A DNA stretch of 64,000 bases from CAWIVJ01 sp963839525 (GTDB lineage Bacteria > Cyanobacteriota > Vampirovibrionia > Gastranaerophilales > Gastranaerophilaceae), in NCBI GenBank assembly GCA_963839525.1, contig CAWIVJ010000007.1, forward strand, positions 372,001 through 436,000, given 5' to 3'. The translations under genes and the position numbers were made by a program. Each line of letters opens with the position of its first letter. Positions within the stretch are counted from its first letter, which is position 1. Positions 8,577 to 16,872 of this stretch are shown one piece after another. A model generated the notes under the pieces. The model worked only from the letters and a program-made list of their open reading frames with translations. It did not search any database and was not told the origin of the DNA.

Positions 8577-8619
8577 TTTTTTCTCCTCAGATAATATTTT
8601 ACCACGTAAATCTTCGATG

Positions 8620-8625
8620 TATAAT
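8620..8625 (+). promoter_or_regulatory. -10 element (TG-TATAAT) 6 nt before the comF start
   Basis: TATAAT, preceded directly by TG, is followed by AAATCT and the ATG at 8632. There is no Shine-Dalgarno. This makes the ATG at 8632 the likely start on a leaderless mRNA, because the in-frame upstream ATG at 8617 would lie upstream of the -10 box. Confidence 0.45.
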
Positions 8626-8631
8626 AAATCT

Positions 8632-9285
8632 ATGAAAAAGTTTTTAATTGATTTGCTGGATTGGATTTACAAAAAGAAATGCTATTTCTGCGGGAGCTCT
8701 CAGGAGTGTATTAAAATGTGCTCAAAATGCTATGAGGAAATGGAATATTTACCGGTTGAGAAAAACCGCAAAATTTCAGAATTAAATATTTACTGTGCTG
8801 GAGTTTATGAGGACAATCTGCAAAGACTTATCCGGGGACTTAAGTACCACCAGCAAAGAGATTTAGCTTATTTTCAGGCAAAATTCATGTATGATTACTG
8901 GCAAAGAATCCCGGATAAAAAAGATTTTTACCAAGTGGTGCCTGTTCCGCTTTTTAAAAAACGTGAAAAAACCAGAAAATATAATCACATGGCACTTGTT
9001 TGCGAAGAATTTTGCAAGCTAAGCGGCTACGAAATGAATTTAGATTTAGTAAAAAGAATAAAAGATACCAAGCCTCAATACAGATTAAACAAAACCCAAA
9101 GAATGGAAAATCTTGCAAACGCTTTTGAAATCGATAAAAACAAGTTATCAAAAGGAAGTGTTTTATTGTTCGACGATATTTGTACAACAGGTTCAACTTT
9201 TGAAAATATAATCTTAGAATTGAAAAAACATGGTATAAATGATATTATATGTTTTGCAACAACCACACCGATAAGTGAACAGTGA
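8632..9285 (+). CDS. comF: ComF family phosphoribosyltransferase-like protein
   Basis: The protein (217 aa from this start) has an N-terminal four-cysteine zinc ribbon (C17, C20, C30, C33) and a C-terminal type I phosphoribosyltransferase fold with the PRPP loop VLLFDDICTTGSTF. This is the ComF/GntX layout. ComF is needed for DNA uptake in competent bacteria, probably by supporting single-strand DNA import through ComFA or PriA-like helicases; family members are widespread in non-competent species too. The QVVPVPLFKKREKTRKYN segment is also conserved. The stop codon lies inside a heptameric repeat. The gene is followed within 31 bp by a small gene of unknown function. Confidence 0.88.
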   Translation: MKKFLIDLLDWIYKKKCYFCGSSQECIKMCSKCYEEMEYLPVEKNRKISELNIYCAGVYEDNLQRLIRGLKYHQQRDLAYFQAKFMYDYWQRIPDKKDFYQVVPVPLFKKREKTRKYNHMALVCEEFCKLSGYEMNLDLVKRIKDTKPQYRLNKTQRMENLANAFEIDKNKLSKGSVLLFDDICTTGSTFENIILELKKHGINDIICFATTTPISEQ

Positions 9286-9309
9286 ACAGTGAACAGTAAA
9301 CAGGAAACA
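9275..9309 (+). repeat. Heptameric tandem repeat (GTGAACA)
   Basis: Three perfect GTGAACA units are followed by GTAAACA and GGAAACA. The array overlaps the comF stop and ends 7 nt before the next gene's start. Such short tandem heptamers resemble the STRR repeats of cyanobacterial genomes (family knowledge; not checked by search). Confidence 0.85.
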
Positions 9310-9316
9310 AAAAACT

Positions 9317-9631
9317 TTGATACTAACAGAATTTGCTAAATATTTACAAGAAAATGAGCAGGAAATAATTAACAAAAAATCCTGCACTAGCTTGCTTAGT
9401 GCCTGGATTAAATCTGTTCTTGATAAAACACCAAAAACAAATGTTGAAAAAATTATACATACAGAAATAGCTATTGCAAAAAATAAGGTAGGGGACTATT
9501 TGCTTGTGGCAAAATCTGAAAGTGGAAGAATTCTAACTAACGCCCTTTACAATTTCGCTCTTAGCTATGAGCAACATATTATGCAAAAATGGCTTCAAGA
9601 TAAAAAACCTAGTGATTTCAATGTAACTTGA
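9317..9631 (+). CDS. Small protein of unknown function downstream of comF
   Basis: A 104-aa, mainly helical, soluble protein that I do not recognise. It has one Cys (C23), no signal peptide and no known motif. The frame begins at a TTG at 9317, with AGGAAAC about 10 nt upstream supplied by the degenerate end of the heptameric repeat. It is probably co-transcribed with comF. A perfect bidirectional terminator follows 8 bp after the stop. The moderate confidence reflects the TTG start and lack of recognised relatives; codon use looks like that of its neighbours. Confidence 0.6.
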   Translation: MILTEFAKYLQENEQEIINKKSCTSLLSAWIKSVLDKTPKTNVEKIIHTEIAIAKNKVGDYLLVAKSESGRILTNALYNFALSYEQHIMQKWLQDKKPSDFNVT

Positions 9632-9638
9632 ACATATA

Positions 9639-9675
9639 AGTAGGCGAAATTTTTCTACGAAAAATTTCGCCTACT
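9639..9675. terminator. Bidirectional terminator (16-bp perfect stem)
   Basis: The arms of AGTAGGCGAAATTTTTC...AAAAATTTCGCCTACT pair without mismatch around a short loop, between the convergent genes ending at 9631 and 9688. A/T tracts inside the arms serve both directions. Confidence 0.85.
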
Positions 9676-9687
9676 CTAAAATTAATT

Positions 9688-10446
9688 TTACACTAAAACA
9701 GTTTCTTTTTGAGTCTTTTTACTTGCAATTTCAACTAAATTTGTTGCCATAGCTGTCATTTCCAGAGATGAATCAAGTTTGTTGATACAAGAACCTATCC
9801 CTATTGCGCTTGCACCTGCAGCAAAAGCCAAAGCTGCTGTTGTTGGGGTAATTCCGCTTGCTGTCATTACAGGAATATCTATATTTCTTGCAATTTCAAT
9901 TGTATTTGCAATTGAAATTTGTGCTGTTTCAAGAAATCCTCTTGCGCCTTCACTTTTAACATTAGCAATAGCTGCCCCTTCTGTTTGAATTAAATCAACA
10001 CCAAGTTCTTCCAGTTTTCTCGCTAGCTCAATTTGTTCGGCTACGAAAATATGTCCAGGAACAGTTACACAAAAAAAAGTTTCGGATTTATTTATTAAAG
10101 ATATTGTTTTTCTGGTAAGTTCTAAAATTTCTTCTGAATCCATTCTCATACCTTTTTTGTATAATGCATCAAAGTTGCCTAATTCTATTGCATCAGCACC
10201 CCATTTTACAGCAGAAGCAAGTTCTTCAGGTTTAATTGAAGAAACAAACAAAGGCAAATCTGTTAATTTTCTTGCCGTAACAAGACTTTCTTCACTTGCG
10301 CTTAAATCAACTGCGCTCGCACCTGCCTGATTTGCTGCAGAAACAACTTTTTTTATGTTTTCAATATCAAAATTATCAATCCCTGCTATAACCTTAACTG
10401 CCCTTTTCTCTCTTAAATGTTGTTTAAATAAATCAATTCTGCTCAT
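9688..10446 (-). CDS. DUF561 (Ycf23-like) TIM-barrel protein
   Basis: This 252-aa protein matches the DUF561/Ycf23 family found in cyanobacteria, red-algal plastids and relatives. Recognisable segments are the N-terminal RAVKVIAGIDNFD, a central LIQTEGA, and the phosphate-binding-like C-terminus VMTASGITPTTAALAFAAGASAIGIGS. The last segment is typical of TIM barrels binding a phosphorylated ligand. No reaction is established for the family. Its presence in a genome lacking visible photosynthesis genes argues that its role is not photosynthetic. AAAGGAGA precedes the ATG. It stands alone between two terminators. Confidence 0.85.
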   Translation of the reverse strand: MSRIDLFKQHLREKRAVKVIAGIDNFDIENIKKVVSAANQAGASAVDLSASEESLVTARKLTDLPLFVSSIKPEELASAVKWGADAIELGNFDALYKKGMRMDSEEILELTRKTISLINKSETFFCVTVPGHIFVAEQIELARKLEELGVDLIQTEGAAIANVKSEGARGFLETAQISIANTIEIARNIDIPVMTASGITPTTAALAFAAGASAIGIGSCINKLDSSLEMTAMATNLVEIASKKTQKETVLV

Positions 10447-10624
10447 AAAATCTCCTTTCGCATAATAACTTAAATTTTTTTATATTGTAACATTAAAATT
10501 TTAATCATGCTAATAATTAATCTGTTATTTTTTTTCCTGTAGATAGCGGGATTTTTAAATTTGATAAAAAATCAAATTGACTATAAATTTGTGTAATTAA
10601 TTTAAAGCAAATTGGGGAAATTTT

Positions 10625-11308
10625 ATGTTAAATTTGATTAAAAAAAATGCTATAACACTCATACTGGTTCTTTCTTTTATTTCAATCCCTGCTCAAGCTC
10701 AATTTTACGATGCTGACGAACAAATCAATATAAATGTTTATAAAAAAATAACGCCTGCCATTGTAACGATTGATGCACAATTAGAAGAGGGTATTTCGAG
10801 TGGAACAGGTTGTATTTTGACACCTAACGGAGTTATTCTTACAAGCTCTCATGTTGTTGACAGCTCCAGTGATATTGATGTAACAACTTATTCCGGAAAA
10901 GTTTATAAAGCAAATGTAATATCAATTTTAGGTAAAAATAATGATTTAGCGCTATTAAAAATAAATACCAAAGAGTCGCTTTCAATAATTAACCTGGGAG
11001 ATTCGGAAGAAATTAAAGTTGGACAAAAAGTATTGGCAATAGGCAACCCTTTCGGATTTGCAGGAACACTTACTCAAGGAATTGTATCAAGAATAGATTA
11101 TTCAAAAAATAAAATTCAAACAGATGCTGCTATCAATCCAGGAAATTCAGGCGGTCCACTTCTAAATTCTTCCGGTGAAGTTATAGGAATAAGCCAATCA
11201 ATTTATAATCCTGATAATAATAAATCTAATATCGGCATTGGATTTGCCGTTCCTGTTAATTCTGTAAAAGAATTTATAGAGCTTGCAAAAATTGCAAAAA
11301 AGATTTAA
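10625..11308 (+). CDS. Secreted trypsin-like serine protease (HtrA/S1C type without PDZ)
   Basis: A 227-aa protease with a signal peptide (cleavage after AQAQ, about residue 26). The catalytic triad is H76 in TSSHVVD, D107 in NNDLALL and S175 in NPGNSGGPLL. This is the protease core of DegP/HtrA enzymes, which degrade or refold damaged envelope proteins. Normal HtrA proteins carry one or two PDZ domains after the core and are longer than 350 aa. Here the chain ends about 50 residues after the catalytic Ser, so the PDZ is missing rather than cut by a frameshift; the stop is clean. GGGGAAA lies before the ATG. Confidence 0.9.
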   Translation: MLNLIKKNAITLILVLSFISIPAQAQFYDADEQININVYKKITPAIVTIDAQLEEGISSGTGCILTPNGVILTSSHVVDSSSDIDVTTYSGKVYKANVISILGKNNDLALLKINTKESLSIINLGDSEEIKVGQKVLAIGNPFGFAGTLTQGIVSRIDYSKNKIQTDAAINPGNSGGPLLNSSGEVIGISQSIYNPDNNKSNIGIGFAVPVNSVKEFIELAKIAKKI

Positions 11309-11376
11309 AATATAAAAGATTAAATGAAGTTTTTTAAAGCATATTTAATCCGTTACCAAAATCAGGAGAAAATCAG

Positions 11377-11637
11377 ATGCAAGAAGATGAAAAACTTATC
11401 TGCGAAGAATGCGGTTGTGAGTTCTTATTTACGGTGGGTGAACAGGAATTTTATTCAGAAAAAGGTCTTACAAATAAGCCTAAAAGATGTACGGAATGCA
11501 GAAAAGCTCGAAAGAAAAGAAACAAAAAGAAACTTTATGATACTTTTTGCTCAAAATGCGGGGCTGCTACCAAAGTACCTTTTAAACCAATTGAAGGAAA
11601 AGAAGTTTATTGTAGAGATTGTTTTAAAAGAGATTAA
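11377..11637 (+). CDS. Zinc-ribbon domain protein
   Basis: An 86-aa protein with two CxxC pairs in each half: CEEC and CTEC around the conserved FTVGEQEFYSEKGLTNKPKRC segment (about residues 9-42), and CSKC and CRDC near the end. The first half is the small zinc-binding domain often seen in short cyanobacterial and CPR proteins; the second resembles the 'CxxCG...VPFxP' zinc ribbon. It probably binds nucleic acid or a protein partner, but no function is known. AGGAG precedes the ATG by 8 nt. An overlapping frame on the same strand is not credible because it lacks these motifs. Confidence 0.85.
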   Translation: MQEDEKLICEECGCEFLFTVGEQEFYSEKGLTNKPKRCTECRKARKKRNKKKLYDTFCSKCGAATKVPFKPIEGKEVYCRDCFKRD

Positions 11638-11650
11638 TTTATTTTGTTAT

Positions 11651-11710
11651 AAACTTAAATAATAAAGGCGCCGAAAAAATATTTTTTCGGCGCCTTTATT
11701 ATTTAAGTTT
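11651..11710. terminator. 60-bp perfect palindrome acting as bidirectional terminator
   Basis: The whole 60 bp from AAACTTAAAT to ATTTAAGTTT is self-complementary without a mismatch, with a GGCGCCG core flanked by A/T tracts. It lies between the convergent genes ending at 11637 and 11719, and extends to within 8 bp of the downstream stop. Confidence 0.9.
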
Positions 11711-11718
11711 GTCAAAAA

Positions 11719-12099
11719 TCAGCAAACAGAAGAAAAAGCATCTCCGCCACATGAACCTGAATCAAAACCTGTGCTTGAGCAAGCAACTGAACCTGCGGTT
11801 TCAACAGACGTGCATGCAATTGAACCTACTGTTTCTATTGAATTAAAAGCGATTGAACCTGCTGTCTCTGCTTGTGAAGCATCAGCGAATAAATTTTCGT
11901 TCATATTTGAAAAATCTATAGAACCAAAAATGTCTTTTCCGCCAAAAGCGTCAAATCCATAATCACTATTTGTTGCTGTTAAAATATTTGTATTATTTTC
12001 TGCACCATTATTTGAAAGCAAGCTTGTTTCAGACTCAGAAGCTGAATAGCTTAATAAACCTGAATTATTTGAAAGAATAAAGCTGAAACCTGCTGCCAT
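11719..12099 (-). CDS. Small Ser/Cys-rich repeat protein, unknown function
   Basis: This 126-aa acidic protein has no Lys or Arg after the single K at about residue 55. It is rich in Ser, Ala, Asn and Gly. The C-terminal half has an imperfect 10-11-residue repeat (AETAGSIAFNSI, ETVGSIACTSV, ETAGSVACSST), then a short Cys-containing tail SGSCGGDAFSSVC. It has no classical signal peptide. The design, an ordinary N-terminus followed by a repeated Ser/Thr/Cys tail, recalls precursor peptides of modified peptides or short adhesive proteins, but no modifying enzyme is adjacent. AAGGAGAG marks the start. Confidence 0.65.
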   Translation of the reverse strand: MAAGFSFILSNNSGLLSYSASESETSLLSNNGAENNTNILTATNSDYGFDAFGGKDIFGSIDFSNMNENLFADASQAETAGSIAFNSIETVGSIACTSVETAGSVACSSTGFDSGSCGGDAFSSVC

Positions 12100-12229
12100 T
12101 AGAAACTCTCCTTAACTATCTTCGTGTCACTTACATATATATAAAAAAAAACAAGAAGCTTCGATTTCAGTAAAACTTATTTTTGTTACAAAAGTATACA
12201 ATTTTTAGGCGGATTTTGATAGGTATCTA

Positions 12230-12709
12230 TTAAAGTTCATACAGGTAGGTAGGGTTACCCCCTTCATCAAAGAATATCGCATACTTCATATTACCATTCC
12301 GTTTATATTTAACGTGCGCGTTTACGGTTCCATCCAATTTAAAAAAAGTCTCATATTTAAGCTTTCCATTAGGAAATTTTTGAAAATGTTCAAATAACTT
12401 ACTATTACGAAAAATTAAAAACTCTTTTATGTCTGTATCAAGATGGTTTAAAGAGGTTGGTACAAAGCCATTTTTTTCTGGATTTGCAAAAGCATCATTT
12501 GCTCTTTTTGCTATTTTTTCCGCTCTTTCTATTACTTTTAGGGCAAATTTTGATAATCTGCTTCCTGAAAAAGAAATTTTATCAGCTATTATAGCCGATT
12601 TTAAAACGACATTGCTTTTATTGTATCCTGTGCTCAATTGTGAATTTAACGATTGATTTCTATAATTAGAATTTTTACTTGGAACTACTCCGATTCTTGA
12701 AATTAACAT
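12230..12709 (-). CDS. Unknown protein with ISFSG leader and MORN-like tail
   Basis: The 159-aa protein starts at the ATG at 12709, chosen because GGAG lies 9 nt upstream. A longer frame to 12781 has no ribosome site. The N-terminal 50 residues are Asn/Ser-rich and end in KISFSG (45-49), the recurring leader motif of this genome. A helical middle follows (LKVIERAEKIAKRAND). The C-terminus has two short FPNGKLKYE / KRNGNMKYA units resembling MORN-variant repeats. No signal peptide is visible. The function is unknown. Confidence 0.65.
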   Translation of the reverse strand: MLISRIGVVPSKNSNYRNQSLNSQLSTGYNKSNVVLKSAIIADKISFSGSRLSKFALKVIERAEKIAKRANDAFANPEKNGFVPTSLNHLDTDIKEFLIFRNSKLFEHFQKFPNGKLKYETFFKLDGTVNAHVKYKRNGNMKYAIFFDEGGNPTYLYEL

Positions 12710-12877
12710 TTTTAATACTCCTTTTTTATAATCCCCTTTTGTAGGAAAACTTAAAAATAAAAATATTGCTACTTCCAACATAAAATGTTACTAAAGCTTA
12801 ACAAAGCTTTTATAAAAAAGCAATTTTGTTAAGGAAAAAAGCTTTATATATTTAGGTATTAATAAAAGGTTATTTTT

Positions 12878-13561
12878 ATGGGATTAGGTTCGAATTATGC
12901 GTTGAATAATTTAGCTGCATCAGGAGTTATTGGTTTTGATGATGATTTTAATATAACAGGGAATTCTTATAATCAAGAATTTCTGTCACCGCTGGACAGA
13001 CCTTTATACGACGCAAGGATGGGGTATTATGGGATAAAACCCGGAAAAAATTTATCAGGAACCCCAAAAACGGATGTTCTTAGTTTTCAGGAAAATAGAG
13101 AAAGACCTTTTAAATTTCCTTTTAAAGGAGTTTTAGCCGGCGGCTTAGTAGGTGCTTTAGCAATAGGGCTGGGCGTTAAAATAAAATCATTAATTAAGAA
13201 CACTTCTAAAAAAGTTGCAGGGAAAAAAGGCTTTTTAAAAAACATCAAAGAAAAAATTACATCTATATTTAGTAATAATAAAATAGAAGACGCTAACAAA
13301 ACACCTGTTTTTGATATAATAAAAAATAAAGCAAATGATATTGGTAACAAAACTAAAAAAACAGTTGAAGAAATCACAAAAAAACCTTTCTTTGACAAAG
13401 CAAAAAATATGGCAAAAAATGTTTTAGAAAAAGGTAAAGAAGTGTTTGCTAAAATTCCAAGAGGGGTCAAAATTGCAGGCTTAATCGGTGCCGGATTACT
13501 TGGTTTATATGAAATTTTCAATATTATAACCGCCCCTAGAAACCAATATCCAAGAAGATAA
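12878..13561 (+). CDS. Unknown membrane-associated protein
   Basis: I do not recognise this 227-aa protein. Residues 1-80 are hydrophilic and uncharged or acidic. A Gly/Ala-rich hydrophobic segment (VLAGGLVGALAIGLGV, about 85-100) follows a FPFKG stretch. Next comes a strongly basic, Lys-rich helical region of about 90 residues and a second hydrophobic segment (VKIAGLIGAGLLGLYEIF). It may be a two-pass membrane protein with a cytoplasmic basic loop. AAAGG lies 9 nt before the ATG. It is convergent with leuS, 8 bp between stops. Confidence 0.65.
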   Translation: MGLGSNYALNNLAASGVIGFDDDFNITGNSYNQEFLSPLDRPLYDARMGYYGIKPGKNLSGTPKTDVLSFQENRERPFKFPFKGVLAGGLVGALAIGLGVKIKSLIKNTSKKVAGKKGFLKNIKEKITSIFSNNKIEDANKTPVFDIIKNKANDIGNKTKKTVEEITKKPFFDKAKNMAKNVLEKGKEVFAKIPRGVKIAGLIGAGLLGLYEIFNIITAPRNQYPRR

Positions 13562-13569
13562 AATGATTA

Positions 13570-16050
13570 TTATTTTACAACAATATTAACCAGTTTCTTG
13601 GGAACAACAATTATTTTAACAATTTCTTTATCTTTTGCAAGTTCTTTTATTTTGTTATTATTTAATGCAATTTCTTTCATTTCTTCTTTAGAGAAAGATT
13701 CAGGCACATCAACTTTATCTTTGATTTTTCCGTTAATTTGAAGTACAAGAGTAATTGTACTTGTTTTTGCCAGATTTTCATCCCATTCACACCATTTTTC
13801 ATCGTGAATTGATGTTTTTCCGCCCAAAGAGTTCCAAACTTCTTCTGTAAGGTACACAGCAACAGGAGACAAAAGCTTCATTAAAGTCAAAATAGCAAAA
13901 CTAAAGACATTTTTGTCATCTTCGCTAAAATTATTATCTGATTTATGACCAACCCATTCATATACTGCGTTTGTGAGTTCTCTGCACTTTGAAATTACTG
14001 TATTAAACTGAAATTCATTAGAAATATCATTTGTAATTCCTTTTATCAGCATATGAACAATACGAACCAAGTCGTCATTTTCTCTTGAAAGAGCTTTATT
14101 TATCTTATAATCAAAAATAATTTTATCTTGATTAGCTGAAACAAGACGCCAAACTCTATTTAAAAACTTATAGCAGCCTTCTACACCTGCATCTGACCAA
14201 TCAAAATCACGAGCAGGAGGTGAATCTGACAAAATAAACAGTCTTGCGGTATCTGCTCCGTAGTTTTCAAAAATTTCATCCGGATCAACAGTATTTCCTT
14301 TTGACTTTGACATTTTTGAGCCGTCTTTTAACACCATTCCTTGAGTAAGGAGGTTTTTAAAAGGTTCATCGAAACTTAAAAGCCCGATATCTTTTAATGC
14401 TTTTGTAAAAAATCTTGAATAAAGTAAATGTAAAATAGCATGTTCTATTCCGCCTACATACTGATCCACCGGAAGCCATTTATCTACAAGGTTTTTATCG
14501 AAGGGTTTTTTACTGTTCTTAGGATCAGCATAGCGTAGATAATACCAACTTGAACAAATAAATGTATCCATAGTATCGGTTTCACGTTTTGCAGCACTCC
14601 CGCAACAAGGACAAATTGCATCAATAAAGGTTCTTGAAGTTAAAATAGGTGATTTTCCAGACACACTGAAATCAACATCTTCAGGCAATAAAATCGGCAA
14701 ATCTTCTTCCTTAACAGGCTGGACTCCGCATTTTTCACAATAAACTATCGGTATTGGGGTTCCCCAGTAACGCTGGCGAGAAATTAACCAATCTCTAAGC
14801 CTGTATTGGGTTTTGAACTCTCCAAATCCGCCGTCGACTGCCTTTTGAGTAATTAATTTTTTAGCTTCTTCGTTTGATTTTTCGTTGAATTCCCCGGAGT
14901 TAAGCATTACACCCGGTTCAATATAAGCTGCGTCTTGACATTTACTAGGATTTTCAGGATTTTGTATAACTACTTTTACAGGTAAATTATATTCTTTTGC
15001 AAATTCAAAATCCCGTTCGTCATGAGCAGGAACAGCCATAACAGCTCCTGTTCCGTATTCGGCAAGCGCATAATCAGCCGTCCATAGAGGAAATTTTTCG
15101 CCGGTAAAAGGATTTATACAATGAGTTCCCAAAGGAACTCCCGTTTTCGTTCTTTCTGTTGAAAGCCTTTCAATTTCAGTCATTTTACGTGCATTTTCCC
15201 TGTACACCTCAACTTTTTCTTTATAGTCAGGTGTTGTAAGAGCTTCAATATCTTTATATTCAGGCGCAACAACAAGATAAGTTATCCCGTAAGCCGTATC
15301 CGGACGGGTTGTAAAAACAGGAATCTCCATATCTTTTTCAACTACTTTAAATTTCAGAATAGCTCCGGTAGATTTTCCAATCCAATTTGACTGCATTGTT
15401 TTTACGTTTTCACCCCAACCATCAAGTTTATTAAGGTCTTGAAGCAGTTGTTCCGCATAATCTGTAATTTTTAAAAACCATTGTGACAAATATTTTTTTG
15501 TTACGATTTCATCACAACGCCAGCATTTACCTTCGATTACCTGTTCGTTAGCCAGAACCGTCGCGCATTTTTCACACCAATTAACAGCCGCTTCTTTTTT
15601 ATAAGCCAATCCTTTTTTGTAAAACTGCAAAAATAACCATTGCGTCCATTTATAATAATCAGGTTTACAGGTCGTAACTTCACGTTCCCAATCATAAGAA
15701 AGTCCTAGCATTTTAAGCTGTTTTGTCATGTAAACAATATTTTCATCAGTCCATACAGCCGGATTTGCTCCATGCTGCATTGCCGCATTTTCTGCAGGAA
15801 GCCCAAAACTATCCCATCCAATAGGATGAAGAACATTATACCCGTTCATTTTTTTAAATCTTGCTATTACATCGGTAATTGTATAATTTCTTACATGTCC
15901 CATATGAAGTTTACCTGAAGGATATGGGAACATTGATAATGCATAATATTTAGGCTTGTCACTTTCATCTGGAGTATAAAATGCCCGATTTTTCTCCCAA
16001 ATTTCCTGCCATTTTTTTTCAATTTCCTGTGGAAAATATTCTTTTCTCAT
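13570..16050 (-). CDS. leuS: Leucyl-tRNA synthetase
   Basis: This 826-aa class I synthetase attaches leucine to tRNA-Leu. It has the HIGH motif as HMGH at 49-52 and KMSKS at about residue 579. The CP1 editing domain lies between them (TTRPDTAYG, DERDFEFA), with a zinc-binding CEKC...CWRC knot. The C-terminal anticodon-binding and VIVVPKKLVNIVVK end segments are also present. Length is normal for bacterial LeuRS. No T-box leader is visible upstream. The gene stands alone between unrelated genes. Confidence 0.98.
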   Translation of the reverse strand: MRKEYFPQEIEKKWQEIWEKNRAFYTPDESDKPKYYALSMFPYPSGKLHMGHVRNYTITDVIARFKKMNGYNVLHPIGWDSFGLPAENAAMQHGANPAVWTDENIVYMTKQLKMLGLSYDWEREVTTCKPDYYKWTQWLFLQFYKKGLAYKKEAAVNWCEKCATVLANEQVIEGKCWRCDEIVTKKYLSQWFLKITDYAEQLLQDLNKLDGWGENVKTMQSNWIGKSTGAILKFKVVEKDMEIPVFTTRPDTAYGITYLVVAPEYKDIEALTTPDYKEKVEVYRENARKMTEIERLSTERTKTGVPLGTHCINPFTGEKFPLWTADYALAEYGTGAVMAVPAHDERDFEFAKEYNLPVKVVIQNPENPSKCQDAAYIEPGVMLNSGEFNEKSNEEAKKLITQKAVDGGFGEFKTQYRLRDWLISRQRYWGTPIPIVYCEKCGVQPVKEEDLPILLPEDVDFSVSGKSPILTSRTFIDAICPCCGSAAKRETDTMDTFICSSWYYLRYADPKNSKKPFDKNLVDKWLPVDQYVGGIEHAILHLLYSRFFTKALKDIGLLSFDEPFKNLLTQGMVLKDGSKMSKSKGNTVDPDEIFENYGADTARLFILSDSPPARDFDWSDAGVEGCYKFLNRVWRLVSANQDKIIFDYKINKALSRENDDLVRIVHMLIKGITNDISNEFQFNTVISKCRELTNAVYEWVGHKSDNNFSEDDKNVFSFAILTLMKLLSPVAVYLTEEVWNSLGGKTSIHDEKWCEWDENLAKTSTITLVLQINGKIKDKVDVPESFSKEEMKEIALNNNKIKELAKDKEIVKIIVVPKKLVNIVVK

Positions 16051-16244
16051 TATTACACCTATATCTAAATAATTCTTTAAATACCTTTTATACTTATTTT
16101 ATACCAGCTCTAGAATATTTTAACATAAAATTTTTATTTCCAAACTTATAATTCTCGTTAAAAATCTTGCAATTAAGATTTGTAACAATGACCTTAATTG
16201 CCTCTAAAGTTTTCTAAAGGATTACCGATATATTTTATATATGC

Positions 16245-16790
16245 ATGCAAATCAGGGATATTGTTGTGAGTATTAATGCTATAAATAGCAATTATTCGTA
16301 TTTTCAAAAATACCAGTACAAATTCTTTGGCGAGACTATTCCTGCTGAAAAATTTGAATTTTTGATGAGAAAATACGGTATTAAATCCAGCGGAGATAGA
16401 TACAAAGATATAAATGCCTTGTATCAGGCAATGTATTCAGAAGCTAATGTAGAAGTAATAGGAAATATTGCATCTGTTCAACAAGAATCTCAAGCGATAG
16501 ATGCAGGTAATTCAACAAATATTCCCTGGGCAAATTTAATGAGCAGAATCGGATTAACTGCAACAGGAGATTTAGCAATTGATTATGAAAGATTTAACGC
16601 TAAAATATCAGCTATGCAATCATCCGCTGCAGCTTCTCAACAGCAAAAAGCTCTTATAAATGAATTACTTGCTGAAGCAAAGATTGTTTTTGTTCAAAAA
16701 TCCTTAATAACGCAAAACTCCAAACATTCCCAGCAAATTACAGGTGCCGATATTCAGGCACAATTGAACAGATTATATTTTTTTTCATAA
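16245..16790 (+). CDS. Protein of unknown function
   Basis: I do not recognise this 181-aa protein. It has no signal peptide or membrane segment. The first 30 residues are Asn/Tyr/Gln-rich and start MQIRDI, similar in style to the leader proteins of this window, with a weak KFFG at 26-29. The middle (EFLMRKYGIKSSGDRYKDINALYQAMY) and the end (SQQQKALINELLAEAKI) look helical. Two overlapping ATGs (16241, 16245) occur and only the second opens this frame. No Shine-Dalgarno is close. A strong terminator follows. Confidence 0.6.
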   Translation: MQIRDIVVSINAINSNYSYFQKYQYKFFGETIPAEKFEFLMRKYGIKSSGDRYKDINALYQAMYSEANVEVIGNIASVQQESQAIDAGNSTNIPWANLMSRIGLTATGDLAIDYERFNAKISAMQSSAAASQQQKALINELLAEAKIVFVQKSLITQNSKHSQQITGADIQAQLNRLYFFS

Positions 16791-16809
16791 ATTCTATTCG
16801 ACCAATCAG

Positions 16810-16853
16810 CAAAAGTTGCGCCCAAAAGTAATATCTTTTGGGCGCAACTTTTG
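16810..16853. terminator. Bidirectional terminator (19-bp perfect stem)
   Basis: CAAAAGTTGCGCCCAAAAG pairs perfectly with CTTTTGGGCGCAACTTTTG around a 6-nt loop, between the convergent genes ending at 16790 and 16873. Confidence 0.9.
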
Positions 16854-16872
16854 AACAATTTTACTATTTTTC

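Noticed and set aside
9275..9309. CRISPR array
   Set aside because: The units are 7 bp with no spacers. No cas genes are in the window.
11324..11662. Alternative plus-strand frame overlapping the zinc-ribbon gene
   Set aside because: The overlapped frame has four CxxC pairs, a good ribosome site and a family-typical segment. The longer frame has none of these.
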